Positions 46,474 through 55,934 are shown, numbered from the stretch's first letter. The stretch is DNA of 64,000 nucleotides from Candidatus Pantoea gossypiicola (GCF_008632075.1 NZ_VWVM01000008.1:1-64000), one strand, 5' to 3'. The notes: generated by a model from the letters alone, not told the origin. A program made the numbers and translations.

Positions 46474-47886
46474 TTAGTGGTCTCCATCCTTAAAGGTGGC
46501 AGCGGAAAGTGGACGCGCTGGCGTTTTCTTCTGACCCGGTCCACCCTCTTCGGTGATATGACCTTCGCCGACAACCGGTCCCTGCTTAATCAGACGCATC
46601 ATATAGTGATACCCCACGCCAAACACCGAGCTGTAGACCAGAATAAAGGCCAGCAGGCTGATGCTCATGTGCATATCGCCATGTGCGGAGACCGCATCAA
46701 TAGTGCGCTGCACGCCATAAACCACCCACGGCTGACGACCGATTTCGGTGGTAAACCAACCAGCCAGAATCGCAATCAGACCCGAGGGTCCCATCAGCAG
46801 CGCAAACCACAGGAACGGACGCGACTCATAGAGACGTCCTTTGAAACGCAGCCAGAGGCTGACCACGCCCAGCGTGATCATCAGCAGGCCCAGCGCCACC
46901 ATCACACGGAAGGACCAGAAAATCACCGTTGAATTAGGTCGATCCTCTTTCGGGAACGACTTCAGCGCCGGAACCTGCTTGTCCAGACTGTGCGTCAGAA
47001 TCAGACTGCCAAGATAAGGCACTTCCAGCGCATATTTGGTGCGCTCCTGCTCCATGTCAGGAATACCAAACAGAATAAGCGGTGTGGCTTCACCCGGCGG
47101 GTTTTCCCAGTGACCTTCAATCGCCGCGATCTTGGCAGGCTGATGTTCCAGCGTGTTCAGACCGTGAGCATCACCAATCATTGCCTGAATCGGCGCGACG
47201 ATCAGCGCCATCCACAATGCCATGGAGAACATCCTGCGGATGGCAGGATTGTTGTTGCCCTTCAGCAGATGCCAGGCCGCCGACGAGCCGACAAAGAAGG
47301 CACTCGCCAGAAACGCTGCCACCGACATATGGAACAACCGGTAAGGGAAAGAGGGGTTAAAGACGATTTTGAACCAGTCCTGCGGAACCACGATGCCATT
47401 CTGGATGATGTAGCCCTGCGGCGTATGCATCCAGCTGTTAGAGGCCAGGATCCAGAAAGTCGAAATCAGTGTTCCCAGGGCGACCATACAGGTGGCAAAG
47501 AAGTGCAGACCCGGACCTACGCGATTCCAGCCAAACAGCATCACACCCAGGAAGCCCGCTTCCAGGAAGAACGCCGTCAGCACTTCATAGGTCAGCAGCG
47601 GACCGGTGATACTGCCGGCAAACTCTGAGAAGCCGCTCCAGTTCGTCCCGAACTGATAAGCCATCACCAGCCCTGACACCACACCCATACCGAAGTTAAC
47701 GGCAAAGATTTTGGACCAGAAATGGTAGAGATCGCGATAGGTTTGATCGCGGGTTTTGAGCCACATACCTTCGAGTACAGCCAGGAAACTGGCGAGACCG
47801 ATGGTGATGGCGGGAAAGATAATATGGAAGGAAACAGTAAATGCGAACTGAATCCTGGCCAGATGAAAGGCATCTAATCCGAACAT
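46474..47886 (-). CDS. cioA: Cytochrome bd-type oxidase subunit I, short Q-loop
   Basis: Heme-bearing subunit I that oxidises quinol and reduces oxygen, 470 residues. An axial heme histidine is expected near residue 21 (SFHIIFPAITIG), and GRQPWVVYG lies in the last third. The periplasmic Q-loop is short, about 50 residues shorter in the protein than E. coli CydA (522), which is the CioA/bd-S pattern linked to cyanide insensitivity. AppC-like identity is less likely from length. It is the first gene of an operon with cioB and a small subunit. Confidence 0.88.
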   Translation of the reverse strand: MFGLDAFHLARIQFAFTVSFHIIFPAITIGLASFLAVLEGMWLKTRDQTYRDLYHFWSKIFAVNFGMGVVSGLVMAYQFGTNWSGFSEFAGSITGPLLTYEVLTAFFLEAGFLGVMLFGWNRVGPGLHFFATCMVALGTLISTFWILASNSWMHTPQGYIIQNGIVVPQDWFKIVFNPSFPYRLFHMSVAAFLASAFFVGSSAAWHLLKGNNNPAIRRMFSMALWMALIVAPIQAMIGDAHGLNTLEHQPAKIAAIEGHWENPPGEATPLILFGIPDMEQERTKYALEVPYLGSLILTHSLDKQVPALKSFPKEDRPNSTVIFWSFRVMVALGLLMITLGVVSLWLRFKGRLYESRPFLWFALLMGPSGLIAILAGWFTTEIGRQPWVVYGVQRTIDAVSAHGDMHMSISLLAFILVYSSVFGVGYHYMMRLIKQGPVVGEGHITEEGGPGQKKTPARPLSAATFKDGDH

Positions 47887-48665
47887 TGCTTACCTCTTTG
47901 CCACATAGAACACCATGTATTTACTTATTATTAACAACTTATGCCTGATGCGCTGACTTCTCTGCGCTTATTGAAATTCCCGCCGCAAATTTAGAACTAT
48001 TCGCGACGAGGAAACAGAAACAGTGGGGTTAATGAAAACTATAACAGTCTTTGTTGATTTTGATCATTGTTTTTAGTGGGAATTACTTATTTAAAAATAA
48101 GGCCTAAAGGTTAATCAGAGCGTATTTATGTGTCGTTAATGTTACGGTATTTGTCACTTTAAAATTTCACATCGGCAAAGCAAATCCTGACTCAAAAAAA
48201 GCCTCAACCGGCTGTTTTCAGACGTTATTTTGTTATAAACCCTGATTTAAAAAAGGTCAAACCCGGCAGTGGAAAATTTAAATAATCTTACTTATTAACG
48301 AGTTATATCAGTAATTCGCTACCCGCGCCGCTTTGTTTATTTTTTTGCATTACCCTGGCTAATCCAGACCTGAATCCAGGTGAAAAATAGCCAGAGCGGC
48401 GCATTTAAGCGCTACCGGAGATGTTAATAAAATGGGTCAAAATGCCGTAATGAATTAACAGCGCATCCGAAGCAGCCAGTTATTCCGGGCCTGAGCCTGA
48501 TGAAATGATTTAATAACCAGCAAAAAGGCGAGAAACCCGCTTGGGTTATTTTCGCTGCCGTTAGGTTATTCCGGTTTCAGGGAGTGAAAGGAGAGAAGAA
48601 CAGATCATAAATCGCCTGCCAGCATCTCCACACTTTCACGACGAGATGGCTGACAGGCGAGGGTT
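47887..48665. other. Long intergenic region upstream of cioA
   Basis: No gene longer than a few dozen codons is convincing in these 779 AT-rich bases. An FNR-like site is at 48054-48067. A small hairpin (AACCC-GCTT-GGGTT, near 48535) is possible. The rest shows no feature I can support. Confidence 0.5.
48054..48067 (-). promoter_or_regulatory. FNR-like site upstream of cioA
   Basis: TTGATTTTGATCAT matches nine of ten positions of TTGAT-N4-ATCAA. It lies about 170 bases before cioA. Oxygen control of bd oxidases by FNR and ArcA is known in E. coli; here it is inferred. Confidence 0.5.
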
Positions 48666-49046
48666 TTACTCATCTGCAGATTTTTCGCGCTGTGCCAGAA
48701 TCCGGCTCAGGTTCAGCTCCAGCCAGTCTGCCAGCCCCACAACCTGTTCACTGACTTCACGACCAAGCGGGGTCAGACGATATTCCACGTGCGGCGGTAC
48801 GACATCGTAAGCGATGCGCTGCACGAAGCCATCTTCCTCCAGATAGCGCAGATTCTGCGCCAGCATCCGTTCACTGACGCCACCGACCGCCCGGCGCAAT
48901 GCACTGAAGCGCAGCGTCTGGTCCTGGAGAGCCAGCAGAATCAGTACGCTCCAGCGGCTGGTCACCCGTTTCAGTACGTCGCGCGACGGACAGTTAACGT
49001 TGAGTAGTTCACCACGACTAAATTTTTCACTCAATTTTTCAGACAT
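48666..49046 (-). CDS. ytfH: HxlR family transcriptional regulator
   Basis: Winged-helix regulator of 126 residues from the HxlR family. It has the conserved N-terminal cysteine in NCPSRDVL near residue 19, then RWSVLILLAL and GVSERMLAQNLRYLEEDGF, which form the DNA-binding domain. E. coli YtfH is divergent from ytfG (qorB), as here, so it probably controls that gene and itself. Cys19 may sense electrophiles or disulfide stress, as in related HypR/YodB proteins; this is inferred. Confidence 0.85.
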   Translation of the reverse strand: MSEKLSEKFSRGELLNVNCPSRDVLKRVTSRWSVLILLALQDQTLRFSALRRAVGGVSERMLAQNLRYLEEDGFVQRIAYDVVPPHVEYRLTPLGREVSEQVVGLADWLELNLSRILAQREKSADE

Positions 49047-49062
49047 TTAAGCTGCGCACCTC

Positions 49063-49101
49063 AAACTAACAATTCTGTAAGTACTTACTAAAAATTAGTT
49101 T
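49063..49101. promoter_or_regulatory. Palindromic operator between ytfH and qorB
   Basis: A perfect 12-base palindrome GTAAGTACTTAC at 49077-49088 is flanked by AAACTAA and TTAGTTT on almost the same centre. It lies 30 bases from the regulator start and 56 bases from qorB, suited to an HxlR dimer controlling both. Confidence 0.7.
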
Positions 49102-49144
49102 ATACCCTAGTCTGGATTTCACCAACAGCCACAGGAGTCATCCC

Positions 49145-50002
49145 ATGATTGCAGTCACAGGTGCCACCGGCCAGCTGGGCCGAATCGTTATCGATGCATT
49201 ACTGAAAAAAGTTCCGGCAGCAGAAATCGTTGCCGCTGTGCGTACGCCCGCTAAAGCGGCCGATCTTGCTGCGCTGGGCGTGATTGTGCGCCAGGCCGAT
49301 TATGGCCAGCCAGAGACGCTGGAGGCTGCTTTTGCAGGCGTGGATAAGCTGCTGCTGATTTCGGGCAGTGAAGTGGGCCAGCGTGAGGCGCAGCATAAAG
49401 CTGTCATCGACGCTGCAAAGGTTGCAGGCGTGAGCTTTATCGCCTACACCAGCCTGCTGCATGCAGATACCTCACCACTGGGTTTAGGTGTTGAACATCG
49501 CGCGACAGAAGCGCTGCTGAAAGCCTCTGGCATTCCGTTCGCGCTGCTGCGTAACGGCTGGTACACCGAGAACTACGCCGCCAGCATTCCACCGGCGCTG
49601 GCACATCATGCGTTTATCGGCGCGGCGGGTGAAGGCCGCATCGCCTCTGCTGCCCGTCAGGATTACGCTGAAGCGGCGGCTGAAGTGATGACCCGTGACG
49701 ATCAGGCGGGCAAAGTCTATGAATTGTCCGGCGACGACAGCTATACGCTGGCGCAGTTTGCTGCGGAGATTGCCGCACAGAGTGGTGAGAAAGTCGATTA
49801 TGTCAATCTGTCTCAGGCTGACTTTGCCGCCGCGCTGAAAGGCGCTGGCCTGCCAGAAGGTCTGGCAGAGATGCTGGCAGATTCCGATGCCGGTGCAGAA
49901 AAAGGTGGCCTGTTTGATGATTCGCGTCAGTTGAGCAAACTGATTGGTCGCCCGACCACAAGCTGGCAGTCGGTGATCCGCACAGCACTGGCGAACCATT
50001 AA
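49145..50002 (+). CDS. qorB: NAD(P)H:quinone oxidoreductase QorB-like
   Basis: Cytoplasmic atypical short-chain dehydrogenase of the NmrA-like group, 285 residues (E. coli QorB 286). The nucleotide-binding GATGQLG is at residues 6-12, and the substrate side shows RNGWYTENY near 139 and DYAEAAAEVM near 177. It reduces quinones with NADPH in E. coli. The divergent HxlR regulator and shared palindrome suggest induction by quinone or electrophile stress. A terminator follows. Confidence 0.9.
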   Translation: MIAVTGATGQLGRIVIDALLKKVPAAEIVAAVRTPAKAADLAALGVIVRQADYGQPETLEAAFAGVDKLLLISGSEVGQREAQHKAVIDAAKVAGVSFIAYTSLLHADTSPLGLGVEHRATEALLKASGIPFALLRNGWYTENYAASIPPALAHHAFIGAAGEGRIASAARQDYAEAAAEVMTRDDQAGKVYELSGDDSYTLAQFAAEIAAQSGEKVDYVNLSQADFAAALKGAGLPEGLAEMLADSDAGAEKGGLFDDSRQLSKLIGRPTTSWQSVIRTALANH

Positions 50003-50013
50003 TCCAGCTCTCT

Positions 50014-50043
50014 CTGAGCGGGCAACCTGGCCCGCTCAGTTCT
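50014..50043 (+). terminator. qorB terminator
   Basis: A perfect 10-bp stem, CTGAGCGGGC/GCCCGCTCAG, with a 6-base loop lies 11 bases after the stop codon. It is followed only by TTCT, so strength is moderate. Confidence 0.7.
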
Positions 50044-50353
50044 CACTCCTGCCCTGATTTACGTTGCGTATGCCATTTTCTGCACCCTTTGCGGTTGCGG
50101 TTTTTTTTACAAAATGTGAATAAATGCCAGTTTTCTTCAGCTTAAATTTTTTTATTCGTGTCGCTAAGAGATTCATCCGAAATGCGTTTTTTGTGAAATT
50201 CGCTATATTTGGTTGAATTGACTGGAATTTATTAAAAAAGCTCGATTAATCGACAATTTTTATTACGTTCATAGATATTCTGCATTGTTGTTCCGCAGGA
50301 TGAGAGGTCTATAATTTCTCCTTTGTGCAACCACGACCGCTCAGGAGGCCGTT
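50044..50353 (+). other. treF upstream region
   Basis: No gene. The stretch is AT-rich (50095-50300) and ends with a promoter-like TATAAT at 50310-50315 preceded by C, as in sigma-S promoters, and the treF ribosome site AGGAGG at 50343-50348. E. coli treF is sigma-S dependent; the same is likely. Confidence 0.6.
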
Positions 50354-52012
50354 ATTAATACCCATCGCCAGCAACAAAATGCACCTGAAGAGGTTCGTGC
50401 CGGGGCGGAAGTTGAGTATCAATACGATCCCCATGAACTGAAACTGGATCGCATGCAGGATTCTGAACCGGAACCGGAGCTGATTGAAGGCTTACCGGCG
50501 CCGGATGCGCTCACCCCTGCCGATCGTTATCTGGAACTGTTTGAACATGTCCAGATGTCGCGGATTTTCGAGGACAGCAAAACCTTCCCTGACTGTTCGC
50601 CTAAGTACGATCCGCTGGATGTGCTGATGCGCTATCGTCGACAGAAACGCAGCAGTGATTTCGACCTGTCACGTTTTGTTGCCGATCACTTTTATCTGCC
50701 TGGCGTAAACGAAAGTTTTTATGTCTCCAACCCGGATAAATCGCTCAACGAGCATATCGATGACCTGTGGCCGGTTCTGACCAAAATGCCGCAGCAACAT
50801 ATGCCGCACTCCTCGCTGCTGCCCTTACCTAAACCCTATGTGGTACCAGGCGGACGCTTTGGCGAAACCTATTACTGGGATTCCTACTTCACCATGCTGG
50901 GGCTGGCGGAATCGGGCCGTGATGACCTGCTGCGTCACATGGCAGATAACTTCGCCTGGCTAATTGATAACTATGGCCATGTGCCAAACGGCAACCGTAC
51001 TTATTATCTCAGCCGTTCTCAGCCACCGGTGTTTGCGCTGATGGTCGAGCTGTTTGAAGAGGATGGCGTGCGCGGTGCGAAGCGCTATCAGGAACAGCTG
51101 ATGAAGGAATATCAGTTCTGGATGGATGGTGCCGGCTCACTGATGCCAAACCAGGCCTATCGCCACGTCGTGCGGATGCCAAATGGCTCACTGCTGAATC
51201 GTTACTGGGATGACCGCGATACGCCACGTGATGAGTCATGGATGGAAGATGTCGAAACCGCCCGCGAATCTAAACGTCCGGCCAGCGAAGTCTATCGTGA
51301 CCTGCGTGCTGGTGCGGAGTCGGGCTGGGATTACTCCTCACGCTGGCTGCGTAATCCGAAACGTCTGTCGAGTATCCGTACCACACAGTTTATCCCTATC
51401 GATCTGAACGCGTTCCTGTACAAGCTGGAACTGATGATTGCCACCCTGTCGCACGCCAAAGGCGAAGAGCTGACGGCGCTGGCGTGGCAGAAAAAAGCGG
51501 AAACGCGGAAACGTGCTATCACTCGTTACCTGTGGGATAGCACCGCTGGTGTATTCCGCGATTACGACTGGCGTCGTGAGCGTTTTGGTGCCTTTACCGT
51601 TGCCTCGGTCGTTCCGCTGTTTGTGGGTCTGGCGACGCCGCATCAGGCGCACCTGCAGGCAATCTCACTGCGTCATCTGCTGCTGAGTAACGGTGGCCTG
51701 CTGACTTCAATGGTGGAAAGTGGTGAGCAGTGGGATCGTCCTAACGGCTGGGCACCGATGCAGTGGATGGCCGTTGTTGGCCTGAATAACTACGGTGAAG
51801 AGACGCTGGCAAGTGAAGTCGCGGTAAACTGGCTTAATACGGTTAATAACTTCTATCAGCTGCACCACAAGCTGGTCGAAAAGTATGACATCAGCGGCGA
51901 ACGTGCGCGTCCCGGCGGCGGCGGCGAGTATCCATTACAGGATGGCTTCGGCTGGACGAACGGCGTCACGCGTAAGCTGATGACGATGTATGGGCATTTA
52001 ATGGCTGACTGA
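50354..52012 (+). CDS. treF: Cytoplasmic trehalase, probable ATT start
   Basis: Hydrolyses trehalose to two glucose molecules in the cytoplasm. The GH37 signatures [15 protein letters not shown] and [13 protein letters not shown] are present, and the glycine-rich [14 protein letters not shown] is near the end. Homology to E. coli TreF (549 residues) continues upstream of the first ATG (50453), through [14 protein letters not shown], where E. coli has a near-identical stretch. The only fitting start is ATT at 50354, five bases after AGGAGG; no ATG, GTG or TTG lies in frame between it and the -10 box. This gives 552 residues. ATT starts are rare (infC, pcnB). Confidence 0.88.
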   Translation: MNTHRQQQNAPEEVRAGAEVEYQYDPHELKLDRMQDSEPEPELIEGLPAPDALTPADRYLELFEHVQMSRIFEDSKTFPDCSPKYDPLDVLMRYRRQKRSSDFDLSRFVADHFYLPGVNESFYVSNPDKSLNEHIDDLWPVLTKMPQQHMPHSSLLPLPKPYVVPGGRFGETYYWDSYFTMLGLAESGRDDLLRHMADNFAWLIDNYGHVPNGNRTYYLSRSQPPVFALMVELFEEDGVRGAKRYQEQLMKEYQFWMDGAGSLMPNQAYRHVVRMPNGSLLNRYWDDRDTPRDESWMEDVETARESKRPASEVYRDLRAGAESGWDYSSRWLRNPKRLSSIRTTQFIPIDLNAFLYKLELMIATLSHAKGEELTALAWQKKAETRKRAITRYLWDSTAGVFRDYDWRRERFGAFTVASVVPLFVGLATPHQAHLQAISLRHLLLSNGGLLTSMVESGEQWDRPNGWAPMQWMAVVGLNNYGEETLASEVAVNWLNTVNNFYQLHHKLVEKYDISGERARPGGGGEYPLQDGFGWTNGVTRKLMTMYGHLMAD

Positions 52013-52041
52013 GTGTCGCAGCCTGCAAATCACTAAAACGC

Positions 52042-52069
52042 AAAAAGCCGGGCAATCCCCGGCTTTTTT
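52042..52069 (+). terminator. treF terminator
   Basis: AAAAAGCCGGG pairs with CCCGGCTTTTT around a short loop, with T-run, 30 bases after the stop. The A-run on the other side lets it also serve the convergent yciE. Confidence 0.9.
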
Positions 52070-52088
52070 CGTGCAGGCTTTCTGACAA

Positions 52089-52595
52089 CTACTTCTTCGC
52101 TTCAGCGCCCGGCTGCGCCGCAAGTTGCAGGAACTGCTGAGTCACTTCCGGCAGATGCTGCAGCAGCCACTCCGCCATGGCCACTTCCTGATCGCGGATC
52201 TCGTTGAGGATGCGTACGCCCTGCGTATCGCCTACCTGCTCCGCCGCGGCGATCAGGCTGGTGTAGCTGGCGATTTCAGCGTTCTCAAAAACGTAACCAC
52301 TGATGGCACCCTTCACCACTTCATCTGAGTTAAACATACCGCCAACCGCCTGGCCGGTCGCCGCCATTTTACCCATCACATCTTTCATCACAGAGTGATC
52401 GATACCGTGGCTGTCGAGCAACTGTTCCAGCAGGGTCAGCTGGTGCTTAGTCTCTTCCAGATGTTGTGCCAGACGCTGTTCCAGCGACGGATAGTGTTCA
52501 AGACGGCCTGACATCTTGCTCAGCATGCTTTCTGCCTGCTTTTCCATCGCATGCGCATCGCGCAGCCAGTCATGATAGTGTTCAATCGCAGTCAT
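52089..52595 (-). CDS. yciE: YciE-like ferritin-fold stress protein (DUF892)
   Basis: Four-helix protein of 168 residues from the YciE/YciF (DUF892) family. Ferritin-like glutamate/histidine patterns are visible in HLEETKHQL near residue 45 and NEIRDQEVAMAEWL near 130. Function is unknown; E. coli yciGFE is sigma-S controlled and induced by osmotic and acid stress. It follows yciF by ten bases and completes the cluster with yciG upstream. Confidence 0.85.
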   Translation of the reverse strand: MTAIEHYHDWLRDAHAMEKQAESMLSKMSGRLEHYPSLEQRLAQHLEETKHQLTLLEQLLDSHGIDHSVMKDVMGKMAATGQAVGGMFNSDEVVKGAISGYVFENAEIASYTSLIAAAEQVGDTQGVRILNEIRDQEVAMAEWLLQHLPEVTQQFLQLAAQPGAEAKK

Positions 52596-52605
52596 GTCTT
52601 ACTCC

Positions 52606-53088
52606 TTAAGAGACAGTAATAGCTTCGGCTACCGAGGTGAGTTTCTCATCCGTTTGTTTCTCTTCATCCAGGGTCGCGGCCAGCAGCTCTGCCGCTTTGG
52701 TATAACCCAGCTTCAGCGCCAGCGCATGCAGCGTACCGTAAGTAGCAATCTCATAGTGCTCTACTTTCTGCGCTGCACCGATCAGCCCCTGATCGCGGAT
52801 TTCGCCCTTTTCGACCGAGTCGATAATTTCCTGGGCCTCTTCAACCAGACCTTCAAGCGCATGGCATTTCATTCTTTTGATTTTGACTTCAGGTGTCACG
52901 TCTACCAGTTCATCCAGTCGTTCAATCTGAGCACGGGTCTCTTCCAGGTGCTGATTGAATGCAGCAATAAGGTTTTCGTCACTGGCTGCGCGCGCCATTT
53001 TAGGCAATGCACGGGTTATCTGTTTCTCAGCGCTGTATACATCGGATAGGTCATGGATGAACAGATCGTTTAACGTTTTCACTGTCAT
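52606..53088 (-). CDS. yciF: YciF-like ferritin-fold stress protein (DUF892)
   Basis: Ferritin-like helical protein of 160 residues. It begins TLNDLFIHDLSDVYSAEKQ, the typical YciF start, and shows metal-type pairs HLEETRAQIERL near residue 47 and KVEHYEIATYGTL near 107. Structures of relatives show a dimeric four-helix bundle; function is not settled. The ATG follows the sequence GAGGCTATCTT. It is co-oriented with yciE. Confidence 0.88.
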   Translation of the reverse strand: MTVKTLNDLFIHDLSDVYSAEKQITRALPKMARAASDENLIAAFNQHLEETRAQIERLDELVDVTPEVKIKRMKCHALEGLVEEAQEIIDSVEKGEIRDQGLIGAAQKVEHYEIATYGTLHALALKLGYTKAAELLAATLDEEKQTDEKLTSVAEAITVS

Positions 53089-53592
53089 AAGATAGCCTCA
53101 TTGATTAAAAAGCTGCGTCGTTAATAACGCAACGGCAGTCATGTCGTTGACACCTGAAAAGTCTAGTGGAGATTATTAATATCGCACGTTTCATCAGCCT
53201 GAATTTAAGACAGAAGTGGCATATAAAATGCATTTTCCTTTTCACAGCAGTCATTTAGCGGATAAAAGTTTTTATAGCTACGGCTTCGCTAGTCAGGTGG
53301 AATTTGTACAAATCGATAAATCTATGTATAAATTTTTTCAGATTGTGTGCATAAAAAAAGCGCCATTCAAAACTTAGTTGTACAGGAGTTTATTAATCGG
53401 TATAAGTTTAAACGATAGAAAATAAAAAAACCGGCAGGGAAAACCCAACCGGTTTAATTAACGGTGTCTCTCTGTGCCGATGATAAATCAGCGACATAAT
53501 TCAGGAGGTAATTATCTTGCAGGCAAATAAAAAGAGAATCTGTACAGCCTGGTAAACGCACCAAACTACCGTTACGGCAGTATGAAAAGCGT
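53089..53592 (-). other. Gap between yciG and yciF
   Basis: No gene found in about 500 AT-rich bases. It contains the yciG terminator (53428-53455) and must hold a yciF promoter, which I could not pick with confidence. In E. coli yciG is adjacent to yciF, so this long spacer is different. Confidence 0.5.
53426..53457 (-). terminator. yciG terminator
   Basis: On the minus strand AAACCGG and CCGGTTT enclose an inner GGGTTTTCCC-like pair, followed by T-run. It separates yciG from yciF. Confidence 0.75.
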
Positions 53593-53757
53593 TTAGCTTC
53601 TGCGGCTTACCTTACCTCCCTTACGCCCGGCTTCAATGGCACGTTCGGGATCGTTTTTAAAGTTCCCGCCGCTTTTCTGGCCGCCTTTTCGCCCTGCTTC
53701 CGCAGCACGCTCTTTGTCGGCTGCAAAATTTCCGGCCCCACCACGATATTGAGTCAT
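53593..53757 (-). CDS. yciG: KGG-repeat stress protein YciG/YmdF-like
   Basis: Small hydrophilic protein of 54 residues with two KGG repeats: AADKERAAEAGRKGG and NDPERAIEAGRKGG, separated by QKSGGNF. This is the pattern of stress-induced KGG proteins (YciG, YmdF, GsiB), which are disordered and linked to general stress and, in Salmonella, flagellation. ATG 53757 follows AGAGGA. It lies upstream of yciF and yciE on the same strand but has its own terminator. Confidence 0.88.
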   Translation of the reverse strand: MTQYRGGAGNFAADKERAAEAGRKGGQKSGGNFKNDPERAIEAGRKGGKVSRRS

Positions 53758-54502
53758 TCTGTGTTCCTCTTTGAAATTAAAATCAGAATGTGCACAGTTA
53801 ATGCTTCATCAGGCCGATTCAGCAACATAAATGTAGACAGAAAATCGGACCGATCAAGCGAGAAAAATAAAAAATCCTTCACACTACCCCATTATTGGTA
53901 GCACAACCCTCACTCGCAATGGTAACGCATTTCAACTATCGCTCAGTACTATTTAAAAAAGGGATACGGCGTAAAAAAAGATTGCTTACAAAAATCGCCG
54001 CGCCCTATTAATCGATCATTTTCGAAAAATGTCCAATTGAAAAAATAGTAACCGAAGCGGCACCAGGATAGCTTCACCAATAATAGTTAGTGAAGATGAT
54101 CAATAAACGATCAATTTCCCTAAGCGAAGCGCTAAATACAATTTACCTCTTTTGTTTAGCGCTCAAAATTAAGCGAGACGCAAGGCATTGACACTGCTTG
54201 CTGAAAATAGCTGATTTCGATCGATAAATGATCAATTGTACTGATTTAATGAAAATTTTGAGCTGAATGACACGCCATGACAGATGCAAATATTCAGGCG
54301 CAAGCGAATCGATAGTTTGCGGTTAATCCGCAGATGAACATTCGGTTTTCGGAATAGTACTAAAAAGTGTTTTCTGTGGGAAAACGCATAGGTTTGGATG
54401 TCCTGTAGACGATCTATTGTGAAACATAATGGAGGGAATCAGACAGAGTCAGTCAGGTAAGAGTGTATATCCGTGGCCGTGCAGGGCAGATGTCTGGCAG
54501 AA
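53758..54502. other. Intergenic region upstream of yciG with GATC-rich repeats
   Basis: No gene is convincing in 745 AT-rich bases. Two 20-base direct repeats, TGATCAATAAACGATCAATT at 54096-54115 and a copy with 17 of 20 identical bases at 54219-54238, each contain paired GATC(A/G)AT motifs. A further ATCGATCATTTT lies near 54012. They may be regulator or Dam-sensitive sites. Confidence 0.5.
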
Positions 54503-55468
54503 TCAGAGGGGATCAGATATGGCGGCATCAAAGGCGACACCCCGTTTCCCCTTTTTCTTAATGCGATACATTGCTTCATCAGCACGTGCCAGGGCGGTAT
54601 CAAAGTCATCTTTTACCTCGACCTGGGATACGCCCACTGAAGCGCCTATATGCGCATGCCCGTTAGCCAAATCAAAAGGAGTAAGTACCGCGTCGAGGCA
54701 GGCATGCGCCAGCTGTCTGACCTGCGGATGGTTTAGCGCAAACGGCAATAGCAGGATGAACTCATCGCCGCCGAGCCGGCCAATGGTCACTTCTGCTGGA
54801 GAAAGCTCAGTTAATCGCTGACTTAACTGAATTAACACTTCATCACCGCTGCGATGCCCCAGCGTGTCGTTAACGTGTTTGAAGTTATCCAAATCAATAA
54901 AGGCTACGCAGAGTGGACCCTGCGCTTTCATTTCACAGAAATCATTTTGCAGGGCATGGCGGTTGTTAAGCAATGTGAGGGGATCGTGCAGCGCCAGCAG
55001 GGCAAGCTGTTCTTCATATTGCTTCTCTTTAGTCATGTCAATGTGAGTGCCAATGACTTTAACCGGCTCGCCGTGCGCGTTCCACTCACTGACCCGCCCC
55101 CGATCCAGCACCCACGTGATACTGCCATTTTTGGCAATCATGCGATGCAGCGCTTCGTAGTAAGGCGCTCTTCCGGCGATGTGATCGTTAAACGCCCGCA
55201 AAACTTCGGCGGCATCGTCGGGATGAAGGCTCTCTTTCCAGGACTCAAACGTGGCATCTGTCTCTTTCGGCTGGAAGCCCAGCATCGCACCCCAGCGCCG
55301 GTTAAAGATCACCAGTTTGCCGCTGGGAATATCAAGCTGCCACAGGAACAGTCCGGTGCCATCCAGCGCCGCGTTGAGTTTTGTTCGGGCGTCATGTGCT
55401 ATACGCTTCAGACGCGCATTATGCTTTTTCAGGTTCTGTATCTGCAGACGCAGCGCTTCTTCTGACAT
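54503..55468 (-). CDS. PAS-GGDEF diguanylate cyclase
   Basis: Predicted cytoplasmic diguanylate cyclase of 321 residues. A short coiled N-terminus (1-30) leads to a PAS domain (about 31-150, with ITWVLDRGRVSEWNAHGEPVK) and then a GGDEF domain (about 155-312). The catalytic GGDEF is intact at 233-237, and DLDNFKHVND is near 192. The inhibitory RxxD I-site is missing (PAEV in its place), so product feedback may be absent. No transmembrane segment is seen. The PAS domain may sense redox or a small ligand. Confidence 0.88.
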   Translation of the reverse strand: MSEEALRLQIQNLKKHNARLKRIAHDARTKLNAALDGTGLFLWQLDIPSGKLVIFNRRWGAMLGFQPKETDATFESWKESLHPDDAAEVLRAFNDHIAGRAPYYEALHRMIAKNGSITWVLDRGRVSEWNAHGEPVKVIGTHIDMTKEKQYEEQLALLALHDPLTLLNNRHALQNDFCEMKAQGPLCVAFIDLDNFKHVNDTLGHRSGDEVLIQLSQRLTELSPAEVTIGRLGGDEFILLLPFALNHPQVRQLAHACLDAVLTPFDLANGHAHIGASVGVSQVEVKDDFDTALARADEAMYRIKKKGKRGVAFDAAISDPL

Positions 55469-55719
55469 GACCGTAAGACAGGATTAAGAAAGGTGTATTG
55501 TGCCTGTCAGACTGATTCTGTAAAGAGTGGCGAATAAAAGACGATTAGCCGCGGTCAATTGCAGGCTGGACAGCACATCAGGCGGTGCGGATCTGGCAAC
55601 ACAGCACAGAGGCGAAGCGCCAAATTGGTTTCGCCGTGAAATCTGTTTGCTTTGCTCCAGCGTTGGGAAACGAAATGCGCCGGACAGAAGTGAATTTTGG
55701 GAATGTCAGGGAGTCTGGC
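55469..55719. other. Intergenic region before the tRNA-Phe repeats
   Basis: No gene is supported. The region lies between the divergent side of the cyclase gene and the repeat array. It has no clear similarity to the repeat unit until about 55720. Confidence 0.4.
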
Positions 55720-55756
55720 GAACCTTTCGATAACGGGTTCGCTCCAGAACGCAAAA

Positions 55757-55777
55757 ACCCGCCAGAGGCGGGTTCTT
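55757..55777 (-). terminator. Terminator in tRNA-Phe repeat, distal copy
   Basis: Minus-strand AACCCGCC/GGCGGGTT hairpin followed by T-run. It is one of three copies, 157 bases apart. Confidence 0.75.
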
Positions 55778-55913
55778 TAAATTTGGTGCCCGAACCCGGA
55801 CAAAAATGCCGGGAGCATTTTTGCATCGCGCGTCAGCGCGACCCGGAGGGCGAGCCACTGGATGTGGCGAGTGTATCGAACCTTCGATAACGGGTTCGCC
55901 TCAGAACGCAAAA

Positions 55914-55934
55914 ACCCGCCAGAGGCGGGTTCTT
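55914..55934 (-). terminator. Terminator in tRNA-Phe repeat, middle copy
   Basis: Second copy of the AACCCGCC/GGCGGGTT hairpin with T-run on the minus strand. Confidence 0.75.

Noticed and set aside
53720..54500. Possible CRISPR-like spacing of GATCAAT motifs.
   Set aside because: Only two long copies, no regular spacers, no cas genes anywhere in the window.
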